Below are positions 15,145 to 21,998 of a stretch of 26,635 bases of DNA, piece after piece. Below the pieces are notes generated by a model. It worked only from the letters and a program-made list of their open reading frames with translations, was not told the DNA's origin and searched no databases. Positions within the stretch are counted from its first letter, which is position 1, and the number at the start of each line of letters is the position of its first letter. The stretch spans positions 1 to 26,635 of the forward strand of contig CAZICK010000053.1 of the NCBI GenBank assembly GCA_964537505.1. The letters are read 5' to 3'. The position numbers and the translations under genes are program-made. The stretch comes from DAINBT01 sp036732785 (GTDB lineage: Bacteria; Planctomycetota; Phycisphaerae; Sedimentisphaerales; SM23-30).

Positions 15145-16371
15145 TCAGTCTCCCTGGAAAAAAGCATAATTGACAAATGCGCCTTTATAGGTTCTGTAAG
15201 TACCGGTCAAAATATTGTAATTGGCCCGGCCCAATCGAGCGTTTATGTGAATAGAAAATGTGTCACTGGTAGGTATAGCCAATACCTGGACAGCCCGTGA
15301 AATATCCCTGTCAATTTCATCGGAGATATCGTACAGATTCAACCTTCTGTCGATAGGATTTTGCTGGCGGTGCTCCACAATAGCCTGAATCGCGGTCTGC
15401 GTTATTCCTAACGGCAGGAAGGCGGCTTCCATAACCTCAGGCGGGGCCGTGTTAACATTGATCTTTGTATGTCCCCAATACCCCAGGTAGTCGGTAAAGT
15501 TTTCGGGGCGCATGGTCAAATCGGTTTCAGGGAACTCACTTTTCGTGTTGGCGGTTTCATTGTGCCATTGCTGGACGAAAGCGCCCATAGCCTGGTAATG
15601 CTGTTTTTGAAGGTCTTCACTGCTGACAGGAGGTGTGGATTTTGGAGGACTGTTTTTTATTCGGGCACGTCGTGGTCGCCATAACATACGGACTTCGCCA
15701 TTTTTATTTTTGGGGGACCGCTGTTTGGCAAGGTAAATCATCGGTTCCAGGACTTCGACTCGCTTGTCGATATCCATCGCCAAATTTATAGCGTTGTCCG
15801 TCTCATCGGGTTCCGCATCGAGCAGTTCGCCAAGCCGCCCGATCGAGTCCTCTACAGGCGCTATTTCTTTCTCAAAAGGCGAGTGTAAAAGCCAATAAAG
15901 TGGATATTTAGCGTTTTCATCATGAATTTCTATATCAACGACGGCCGTCCCGATCTGAACGGTTTTCTGAACGAGTATGAACGGCGCCAGTGTTGCAATG
16001 TTCCCCATTTCGTTTGGTTCGTCGAGATCATTCGGATCGGCAGCATCGTTAGGATCGGTCAGATCGTCGAGATTCTCCAAATCGTCGGGTTCGGCAAGAT
16101 TTGGATCATCGGGGTCCTGTGGCGTTGGGACTTTGGCCGTGCGCGGGGTTTTGCTCTCGAGCATATCCCGTGTCAATTGGGAAGCAATTATCAAGGCGGA
16201 TTCCGCAGCGTATTGACACTGAAGGTGATCGGCACGGTAGTTACTGGCTCTGACATGTATGGCCGTGTCGGCCTGGAACTCCACAATCAGACCGGCCAGC
16301 AGCACCAGTATCATAAGCGTCAGCAGCAGTGCAAAGCCGTTTTTTTTCGATTGTTTGTAATTGATTTTCAT
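15145..16371 (-). CDS. gspK: minor pseudopilin GspK
   Basis: GspK is the large minor pseudopilin that caps the T2SS pseudopilus with GspI and GspJ. From ATG 16371 it has 408 residues. The prepilin signal is KKNG|FALLLTLMILVLLAGL. The +5 Glu seen in other pilins is absent, as is normal for GspK. The C-terminal region has the GspK hallmark INVNTAPPEV (about residues 301-310) and a helix-hairpin-helix-like domain. An unusual Asp/Pro/Asn/Leu-rich insert, with repeated DPND and DDLE(N) units, occupies roughly residues 82-123. The frame continues upstream to 16404 inside gspJ, but ATG 16371 lies two bases after the gspJ stop, indicating coupled translation. The lysine codons before the cleavage site contain eight consecutive A (16340-16347). 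Confidence 0.9.
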   Translation of the reverse strand: MKINYKQSKKNGFALLLTLMILVLLAGLIVEFQADTAIHVRASNYRADHLQCQYAAESALIIASQLTRDMLESKTPRTAKVPTPQDPDDPNLAEPDDLENLDDLTDPNDAADPNDLDEPNEMGNIATLAPFILVQKTVQIGTAVVDIEIHDENAKYPLYWLLHSPFEKEIAPVEDSIGRLGELLDAEPDETDNAINLAMDIDKRVEVLEPMIYLAKQRSPKNKNGEVRMLWRPRRARIKNSPPKSTPPVSSEDLQKQHYQAMGAFVQQWHNETANTKSEFPETDLTMRPENFTDYLGYWGHTKINVNTAPPEVMEAAFLPLGITQTAIQAIVEHRQQNPIDRRLNLYDISDEIDRDISRAVQVLAIPTSDTFSIHINARLGRANYNILTGTYRTYKGAFVNYAFFQGD

Positions 16372-16373
16372 AG

Positions 16374-17030
16374 TTATTTCGGCAATTCGAATCTCTTCAG
16401 GCAAAAAGTGCGGTTGACGGTCAATAGCTGTTGTGGGTCGAGTCGGTCCGATCGAAACAATTGAGCCTGCACCTCAATGAGCGAAGGACTAGTATTGGGG
16501 TCGCCGTAAATGCCGCCATCGGCGTCGAGCAATTCCACCTGAAACGAGTACAGTTTTTCACACAGAGGGACATACATAGCGTTATCGGTGTCACCGGGTT
16601 TGATTTCCCGGCGGAAAAGGACCAGATCCTCCTGTTCATAACGTGGTACGGCTACCCAGTCGATCTGTGCAATCGGTTTGTCCTGCTCGCCGTTGCCGCC
16701 CGAACTGATGGTAAGTTGAGATGTCTCAAGTTGACCGTAAGAACTGTGTTCGACGTTGAATTTGCTGTCGGCCTGGGCGCTGGCGATGATATCGGATAAG
16801 AGTTTGTCCATACTGTATTGTATAGAAGCCTGCTGAGCCAGTCTGTGGCTGATCATATTGTGCTGGTCACCGATATGAGAGAGTATCTCCAGTACGGCAG
16901 CGCACACCATCGCCGCAATAATCAAAGTTACTATCAACTCTAAAACTGAGAAACCCGAACGTTTCATGTTTGTTTTCTGTTTTCCCATCCAGGCACTACT
17001 ATTTGTAAAAGTTTCGTTATAGCAGTCCAC
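16374..17030 (-). CDS. gspJ: minor pseudopilin GspJ
   Basis: GspJ is part of the tip complex of the T2SS pseudopilus. The prepilin cleavage motif is KRSG|FSVLELIVTLIIAAMV with Glu at +5. The rest is a typical GspJ β-rich domain (QIDWVAVPRYEQEDLVLFRRE, YSFQVELLDADGG). The best-supported start is GTG 17030, because AGGAGG (17037-17042) lies six bases upstream and overlaps the gspI stop region. That start gives a 26-residue leader (218 aa total), longer than the usual 6-10. In-frame ATGs at 16988 and 16967 give short leaders but have poor ribosome-binding sites. The open frame itself continues to 17099 inside gspI. Confidence 0.87.
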   Translation of the reverse strand: MDCYNETFTNSSAWMGKQKTNMKRSGFSVLELIVTLIIAAMVCAAVLEILSHIGDQHNMISHRLAQQASIQYSMDKLLSDIIASAQADSKFNVEHSSYGQLETSQLTISSGGNGEQDKPIAQIDWVAVPRYEQEDLVLFRREIKPGDTDNAMYVPLCEKLYSFQVELLDADGGIYGDPNTSPSLIEVQAQLFRSDRLDPQQLLTVNRTFCLKRFELPK

Positions 17031-17036
17031 CTTTCT

Positions 17037-17042
17037 CCTCCT
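17037..17042 (-). promoter_or_regulatory. ribosome-binding site that decides the gspJ start
   Basis: AGGAGG on the - strand (17042-17037), six bases before GTG 17030. Its first bases overlap the gspI TAG stop, so terminating ribosomes could re-initiate here. Confidence 0.6.
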
Positions 17043-17661
17043 ACTCCACATTTCCCCCTTCATTTTCTTCGTCAATGTCAAGTTCGCCAATTTCTTCAAG
17101 TGCGTCCGGCGGCAACTGACCGCTTTCTATCAGGCATTGAAGGGCTTCCTGGATAGTCGGCTCGCGACCTAGTTTTTCTTGTAGTTCAAGATACCATGGT
17201 GGCAACTCCGGCGCGATCGGAACCGCGATCGGCTGACCCGGTATCGGCTTTAGTGTAGCGAAATAACGAATCAGCTCGACTGTAGGACGCTCACCAGCCT
17301 CTGCTTCGGCCTGGTTTACCTTTACGGTTGCCTGGATAAAGGTTTTGGCGAAATCTTTCGGGCTGGGTGAGTCGGAGTCAACCATTATCCGTTTCAGGTC
17401 CAACTGCCAGGTAAAAAGAGGATCTATTTCGTCTCGGATTGGCAGGCCGATTACATTTGGCTCCTGTGCGTGTGCCAGAAGCACCTCCATGTGCCTTTGT
17501 GCCACCGCCATAGCGCGTTCACGCATTATCTGCTTGCCGACAGAATCGACGGTACGCTGATATATCACCATCACACCGGCAAGCAGAACAGCTAATATCG
17601 CTAAGCTGGCGATAACCTCTATTAAGGTAAATCCGGTTTTTTTTTCAGATGTACGGAGCAT
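17041..17661 (-). CDS. gspI: minor pseudopilin GspI with C-terminal extension
   Basis: GspI nucleates the minor-pseudopilin tip complex. The prepilin site KKTG|FTLIEVIASLAILAVLLAG has Glu at +5. At 206 residues it is much longer than typical GspI (about 120-130). The extra part follows the Pro-rich segment PIPGQPIAVPIAPELPPW and is helical and acidic (QEKLGREPTIQEALQ, ending DIDEENEGG). The ATG lies 15 bases after the gspH stop, with no strong ribosome-binding site. Nine consecutive A at 17637-17645 encode the lysines directly before the cleavage site. Confidence 0.87.
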   Translation of the reverse strand: MLRTSEKKTGFTLIEVIASLAILAVLLAGVMVIYQRTVDSVGKQIMRERAMAVAQRHMEVLLAHAQEPNVIGLPIRDEIDPLFTWQLDLKRIMVDSDSPSPKDFAKTFIQATVKVNQAEAEAGERPTVELIRYFATLKPIPGQPIAVPIAPELPPWYLELQEKLGREPTIQEALQCLIESGQLPPDALEEIGELDIDEENEGGNVE

Positions 17662-17676
17662 TATTGGTTCTCACAG

Positions 17677-18261
17677 TTAAATGGGGGAGGTCATAGAGAC
17701 CTCCATCTGCGGCTCGATCAGTTCCAATGGACGATTGCTCACAACTACGCGTGTGGTCAGGCGGCCACAGTTCAAAAAACGATAATGCTCATTTGGGATG
17801 TCGATCAGGTCGAAGGTGACGGATTTTTCCCATCCCTGAGGCGTTGCTCGCAAGATCAGGTCGCCGGAATACTGATGCGAACCGTCTTCATGCCCGACCT
17901 GTTCGATATAGCAACGATCCAGTCCCCGTTGTTCGATGAGAGGTTCAATTTCTTCATCGTAGCCTTCCTCGCTGTGCTCATAGACGGTGTAGTAGCCGGG
18001 TGTCACCTCGATGACAACGTCCAGATGACAACCGCGCAAAACGGCTATCTCAGCCGTCATACGCAGAGTCCTCGCAAACCTGTTTACGTCTTCGTCCAGG
18101 CGGTTCTGAGTTATCCTGTTGGACATGTCCGGCGCTACAATACCAAGCAACAAGGCTATTATAAAGAATGCCACCACAACCTCGATCATGGTAAAGCCGT
18201 GATTTCTGATACGAACTTCGCCTCTTACGTGGTCGTCAATGTTATTGTTGCTGCGAAACAT
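17677..18261 (-). CDS. gspH: minor pseudopilin GspH
   Basis: GspH links the pseudopilus tip complex to the GspG shaft. The prepilin motif is RIRNHG|FTMIEVVVAFFIIALLLG with Glu at +5, followed by a GspH-type β domain (RTLRMTAEIAVLRGCHLDVVIEV, TVYEHSEEGYDEE). From ATG 18261 it has 194 residues with a 22-residue leader. The ATG at 18297 is an alternative with a 34-residue leader. The frame stays open to 18639, but that part overlaps gspG in another frame and has no pilin character. No strong ribosome-binding site is visible before either ATG. The gene lies 88 bases after gspG. Confidence 0.83.
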   Translation of the reverse strand: MFRSNNNIDDHVRGEVRIRNHGFTMIEVVVAFFIIALLLGIVAPDMSNRITQNRLDEDVNRFARTLRMTAEIAVLRGCHLDVVIEVTPGYYTVYEHSEEGYDEEIEPLIEQRGLDRCYIEQVGHEDGSHQYSGDLILRATPQGWEKSVTFDLIDIPNEHYRFLNCGRLTTRVVVSNRPLELIEPQMEVSMTSPI

Positions 18262-18349
18262 CTGATCACTTCTAATAAGAAGACCATGGATTGCCATTTC
18301 ATTATGGTTAAGTGTGTTGTTGCTTATACGCAAGGTCAGGTCAGAATAT

Positions 18350-18814
18350 TTAAAATTCTTCGGCCTCTTCATAGCCATAGATATCAGCGTTTTCGCCTTC
18401 GCCATCCGGTTTACCGTCGGCGCCGAAGCTGCAAATTTCGTATGGCCGCTGCGGATCGCCGGTATAGTCATAGAAATAGTCATAACCCCAGGGGTCCGTC
18501 GGGAGCTTGCCGTCTTTGAGATATCCTGCCGTATCCCAACCGAATACATCCGGTGGCTCTTCCACCAGCGCCAGCAACCCCATTGAATTATCCGGATATT
18601 GACTGGTATCCATTTTGTAATTTTGTATGGCATCTTCAAATATTTTGATCTGAGTTCTGACGGTGGCTATCTTTGCTTTGTGAATACGTGAAATCACCTG
18701 CAGACTGACCACTCCGGCCATGATACCTAAAATCGCTATTACAACCATCAACTCGACCAGGGTAAAACCTATGTGACGATGCGAAAAAAATGATTTGGCT
18801 TTAGGTTGCTTCAT
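18350..18814 (-). CDS. gspG: major pseudopilin GspG
   Basis: GspG forms the shaft of the T2SS pseudopilus. From ATG 18814 it has 154 residues. The motif HRHIG|FTLVELMVVIAILGIMAG is a near-perfect prepilin N-terminus with Glu at +5. The C-terminus has DPWGYDYFYDYTGD and CSFGADGKPDGEGENADI, the family's calcium-binding loop. The start is set by AAGGAG (18822-18827) seven bases upstream. An in-frame extension to 18871 would add residues without any function in the leader. Codons for the leader (KAKSFFSHRHIG) give a typical basic prepilin leader, which needs a GspO-type peptidase encoded outside this window. Confidence 0.95.
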   Translation of the reverse strand: MKQPKAKSFFSHRHIGFTLVELMVVIAILGIMAGVVSLQVISRIHKAKIATVRTQIKIFEDAIQNYKMDTSQYPDNSMGLLALVEEPPDVFGWDTAGYLKDGKLPTDPWGYDYFYDYTGDPQRPYEICSFGADGKPDGEGENADIYGYEEAEEF

Positions 18815-18821
18815 CGAAATT

Positions 18822-18827
18822 CTCCTT
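18822..18827 (-). promoter_or_regulatory. ribosome-binding site that decides the gspG start
   Basis: AAGGAG on the - strand, seven bases before ATG 18814. It is the strongest ribosome-binding site in the gspF-gspG gap, and fits the need for most product from the major pseudopilin gene. Confidence 0.6.
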
Positions 18828-18887
18828 CTACCAAAAAACACTGTGATTATTTGTAATTGTTTTCTATTCATTGTTTTCTTTTTTTTA

Positions 18888-20105
18888 TTACATCTTAATG
18901 TCGGAAACCTGGAAAATAGGCAGCATTACCGCCATAACGATAAACCCGACGATACCGGCCATAATGACGATAATAACCGGCTCTATAATCGAACTGATTC
19001 TTTGAACACTCGCGTCGGTGCTTTCTTCGATGCTGTCTGATATGGAAAGGAGCATGTCTTCCAGTTCACCGGTTTTCTCTCCGACGGCGATCATGTGAGC
19101 GACCGCAGGTCCCACAACTTTGCTGGCTCGCAGCGGCGTGGCGACATCGGCCCCGGCAATAATGCGTTCCCTCGCCTGACGAACCGCATTAGCCATCACG
19201 GCGTTTCCCGTCACTTGCGAGACAATCTGCAGGCTGTCGGCCATGGGCAGCCCGCTGCGAATAAGGGCAGCCAGCGTGGAACTAAAACGTGCCACAATGC
19301 TTTGGCGAACCAACTCACCGGTTATCGGGATTTTTAATATAAAACGGTCGAATGCCATCCGACCATTTGTCGTGGCCAACACCCTCTTGAAGGCCCACCA
19401 GCTTATCGCCAGCGTCAGCAGAATCAGCCACCAGTTATTAATCATAAAATCACTGGCGCCCATCAGGATTTTTGTGGCCATGGGCAGTTGCCTGCCTGTG
19501 CTGGTAATAATTCTGGTTATTCGCGGTACCACAAAGGTCATCAAAACCGTGGTGACTATAATACAAACGACCACCAGGATAATCGGGTAAGTCAGCGCGG
19601 CTTTGATCTTCGCTTCCAGACGTTGTTTCTTGCTCATATAATCGGCCAAAAGACTGAGTGATCGACCAAGGTTCCCTGTGGCTTCACCCACCCGAATCAT
19701 AGCGGCATAAATCGCATCGAACCAACCGGGATACTCTTTCAGGCCGTTAGCCAAAGATTCACCAGCTATAACCTGATCTCGAATGTTCTGCAGTACCTGA
19801 GTGAGTCTACGGTCGCTAGCCTGAGAGATAAGCACTTCCAGCGACTCGGTGAGTTTGACGTCGGCCCTGACCATGGTACCCAACTGGCGAGTAAACTCCA
19901 GCACCTGCCGGCGCCGACGTGAGGAGAACAGGCGAGTAAACTCCATACGCCCCGAATGAGCCGCTTCGCTGACGGGGCTTAGTTTACTGGCGTGCAGTTG
20001 ACGATTGCGCAATAAGTGTCTGGCCGCGGCGGCCGATTCGGCGGCGATATTTCCCCGGGTCTGATGGCCGGTTTTATCCAAAGCTATGTATTCAAAAGTC
20101 GGCAT
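18888..20105 (-). CDS. gspF: type II secretion inner-membrane platform protein GspF
   Basis: This 405-aa polytopic protein is the base on which the pseudopilus is assembled; it meets the GspE motor in the cytoplasm. The N-terminus MPTFEYIALDKTG is characteristic. Two T2SSF domains (about residues 67-193 and 270-395) each end in membrane helices. Hydrophobic segments lie at about 174-194 (YPIILVVVCIIVTTVLM), 223-240 (NNWWLILLTLAISWWAF) and 376-398 (VIIVIMAGIVGFIVMAVML). Length is normal for the family. The motifs RVGEATGNLG and AVGEKTGELEDML are the paired conserved segments. It starts 94 bases after gspE without a clear ribosome-binding site. Confidence 0.95.
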   Translation of the reverse strand: MPTFEYIALDKTGHQTRGNIAAESAAAARHLLRNRQLHASKLSPVSEAAHSGRMEFTRLFSSRRRRQVLEFTRQLGTMVRADVKLTESLEVLISQASDRRLTQVLQNIRDQVIAGESLANGLKEYPGWFDAIYAAMIRVGEATGNLGRSLSLLADYMSKKQRLEAKIKAALTYPIILVVVCIIVTTVLMTFVVPRITRIITSTGRQLPMATKILMGASDFMINNWWLILLTLAISWWAFKRVLATTNGRMAFDRFILKIPITGELVRQSIVARFSSTLAALIRSGLPMADSLQIVSQVTGNAVMANAVRQARERIIAGADVATPLRASKVVGPAVAHMIAVGEKTGELEDMLLSISDSIEESTDASVQRISSIIEPVIIVIMAGIVGFIVMAVMLPIFQVSDIKM

Positions 20106-20199
20106 AATAATCGATCAGTTTGTGTTAGCAGCAAAAGTTGTTTCAAAAGTCCATAATAAGTCAACCAATACCCGGCGGCCCGTCTCACCTGGTATATAC

Positions 20200-21900
20200 T
20201 TAAAAATCATCGGAGTGTGCAACCCGTATTACTTCTTCGAGTGAGGTAATACCTTTTTCCGCCTTTTGGAGGCCGTCCATTCTTAACGTTGTCATATTTG
20301 CTTCGACAGCCGTTTTTTTGATAATACCCGCTGTGCCCTGCTTATAAATGCACTGGCGGATATCATCGTCAACAACCATCAATTCATAAATTCCTGTGCG
20401 GCCCAGATACCCGGTATTGAAACATTTCTCGCATCCCGTTCCACGATAGACTCTTTTAAAAGTGGCGAAATCAAGGCCGAGCTCACGTATCTGGTCCGAA
20501 TCGGTAGTGATACATTGTTTGCAGTTGGGGCATACCTTGCGAACGAGCCGCTGTGCCAAAACGCCGGATATGGACGAAGCCACAAGATAAGGCTCGATCC
20601 CCAAATCCAACATACGGGTTATGGCTCCGGCAGCATCGTTGGTGTGCAAGGTGCTGAAAACCAGATGACCGGTAAGAGATGACTGTATAACCATACGCGC
20701 TGTTTCATGGTCCCTGACCTCGCCCACCATGATCACATCAGGATCCTGCCGCAGGATATGACGCAAAGCGGTGACAAAGGTCATGCCCTTTTTACTGGCA
20801 ACCTGTATCTGGCTGATACCGTCCAGTTGATACTCAATGGGGTCTTCTACAGTCATGATGTTTTTTTCGGTGGCGTCGATACGCCTGAGAAAGCTGTACA
20901 GGGTGGTGGTTTTGCCGCTGCCGGTTGGTCCGGTGACAAAGAAGACACCGTGCGGTTGTTCCAGCAGGCGGTCAATTCGCTTGAAATCTCGCTCGCCGAG
21001 TCCCAGGTTTTCCAGGCTGTAGATACCTGTGCTTTTGTCGAGCAGTCTCAGAACGGTCCGTTCGCCAAAGGCTGTCGGAACGGTACTGACCCGCAGATCA
21101 ACTTCTCGCGGCCCGATTTTTACACTACAACGGCCGTCCTGAGGCATACGCCGTTCCGCTATGTCCATACCGGACATAACTTTGATACGCGAAACAACAA
21201 CGGACAGGATACGCGGGTCCAGGTTGAGCATATCGTAGAGCACTCCGTCAATACGATAGCGAATGAGTATTTTTTGCTCCAGCGGATGAACATGTACGTC
21301 CGAAGCGCGTAACTGCAGAGCGCGAAACAAAATATCGTTCACCAGCCGAATCACCGGCGGTCGATTGACTACATCCAGCAGATCTTCTGATGATGCGACC
21401 TCACTGAGTATCCCTTCTATGTTACCCGAGCTGGAATCTACTTCATCGGCAATATCGCCTAGGACGGTAACCCGTTGTTCGTAAGCGGAGTTGATGGCCG
21501 TATTGATGATGGCACGAGTGGCAAATGCCGGTTTCAATGGAACGTTGACCATCTTGGCAATGTTGTCGAGTGCATAAAGAGCAAACGGCCTGCTGGTAGC
21601 GATCGTCATGGCAGAATCGTTCATGCCAGTCGCCACCAGACCGTGGTGCTGGGCGTAATTGGCCGGTACCGCAGCCACGAATTCAGCGGGCACCTCGCTG
21701 GGCTTTATCTGCTCAACGAAGGGAACATCCAAAAGTTCACCGAACAACTTGAGAACCTGATCCTCCGAAAAAACATCCGACTCCAGCAACGCCATATCCA
21801 GACGTTCCCCGTCTCCAGAATGCTGTTTTAGAAAAGCTTCCAGCATCCTGGCATCAATAATCTTGGTCTTGCGGGCTATTTCAAGTAATTTTTCTTTCAT
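20200..21900 (-). CDS. gspE: type II secretion motor ATPase GspE
   Basis: This 566-aa hexameric secretion ATPase powers pseudopilus growth. An N-terminal MshEN-type domain (about residues 1-145) should bind GspL. Motifs: RASDVHVHP (198-206), Walker A GPTGSGKTT (324-332), Asp box TVEDPIEYQ (350-358), Walker B with DPDVIMVGEVRD (386-397), His box TGHLVFSTLHTNDA (410-423). The zinc-binding set is CPNC at 457/460 and CEKC at 490/493. All key residues are present. No ribosome-binding site lies before the ATG, but a consensus-like promoter ends nine bases upstream, so this gene may also be read from a near-leaderless mRNA independent of gspD. Confidence 0.96.
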   Translation of the reverse strand: MKEKLLEIARKTKIIDARMLEAFLKQHSGDGERLDMALLESDVFSEDQVLKLFGELLDVPFVEQIKPSEVPAEFVAAVPANYAQHHGLVATGMNDSAMTIATSRPFALYALDNIAKMVNVPLKPAFATRAIINTAINSAYEQRVTVLGDIADEVDSSSGNIEGILSEVASSEDLLDVVNRPPVIRLVNDILFRALQLRASDVHVHPLEQKILIRYRIDGVLYDMLNLDPRILSVVVSRIKVMSGMDIAERRMPQDGRCSVKIGPREVDLRVSTVPTAFGERTVLRLLDKSTGIYSLENLGLGERDFKRIDRLLEQPHGVFFVTGPTGSGKTTTLYSFLRRIDATEKNIMTVEDPIEYQLDGISQIQVASKKGMTFVTALRHILRQDPDVIMVGEVRDHETARMVIQSSLTGHLVFSTLHTNDAAGAITRMLDLGIEPYLVASSISGVLAQRLVRKVCPNCKQCITTDSDQIRELGLDFATFKRVYRGTGCEKCFNTGYLGRTGIYELMVVDDDIRQCIYKQGTAGIIKKTAVEANMTTLRMDGLQKAEKGITSLEEVIRVAHSDDF

Positions 21901-21909
21901 AATGTAATC

Positions 21910-21938
21910 ATTATAGTCGTATCAATTCACGATGTTAA
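21910..21938 (-). promoter_or_regulatory. internal sigma70-like promoter before gspE
   Basis: On the - strand, TTAACA (21938-21933, 5/6) and TATAAT (21915-21910, 6/6) are separated by 17 bases. It is the best promoter match I found in the window. The ATG of gspE begins nine bases after the -10 box, predicting a leader of about 0-3 bases. Confidence 0.6.
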
Positions 21939-21944
21939 TATCGT
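21929..21944. promoter_or_regulatory. inverted repeat over the gspE -35 box
   Basis: ACGAT (21929-21933) and ATCGT (21940-21944) flank GTTAAT, so the repeat covers the -35 hexamer at 21933-21938. That position suits a repressor operator, but five-base arms can arise by chance. Confidence 0.3.
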
Positions 21945-21998
21945 TTTGCCAATAATTTTCCATCCTCCACAAGCCATGCCCTGTTCATATACACTTTC

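Noticed and set aside
17100..17190. Sigma-factor-like LGREPT segment in the GspI tail
   Set aside because: Only six residues resemble a sigma region 3 motif, and the protein is an exported pseudopilin.
17785..18519. 244-aa open frame on the + strand across gspH and gspG
   Set aside because: It is antisense to two genes with clear prepilin motifs, and shows no domain or compositional support.
18300..18639. In-frame N-terminal extension of gspH
   Set aside because: It overlaps gspG in a different frame, and its product (WWKSHRMYSV-like) shows no pilin leader; the ATG at 18261 or 18297 is preferred.
13065..21900. Type IV pilus cluster instead of T2SS
   Set aside because: GspG has the calcium loop, and GspH, I, J and K are all present, including the GspK INVNTAPPEV signature. 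No PilT or PilQ-type partners are seen.
21901..21985. 13- and 16-codon open frames in the gspD-gspE gap, one after GGAGG
   Set aside because: They overlap the gspE promoter and have no family features; chance is the simpler explanation.
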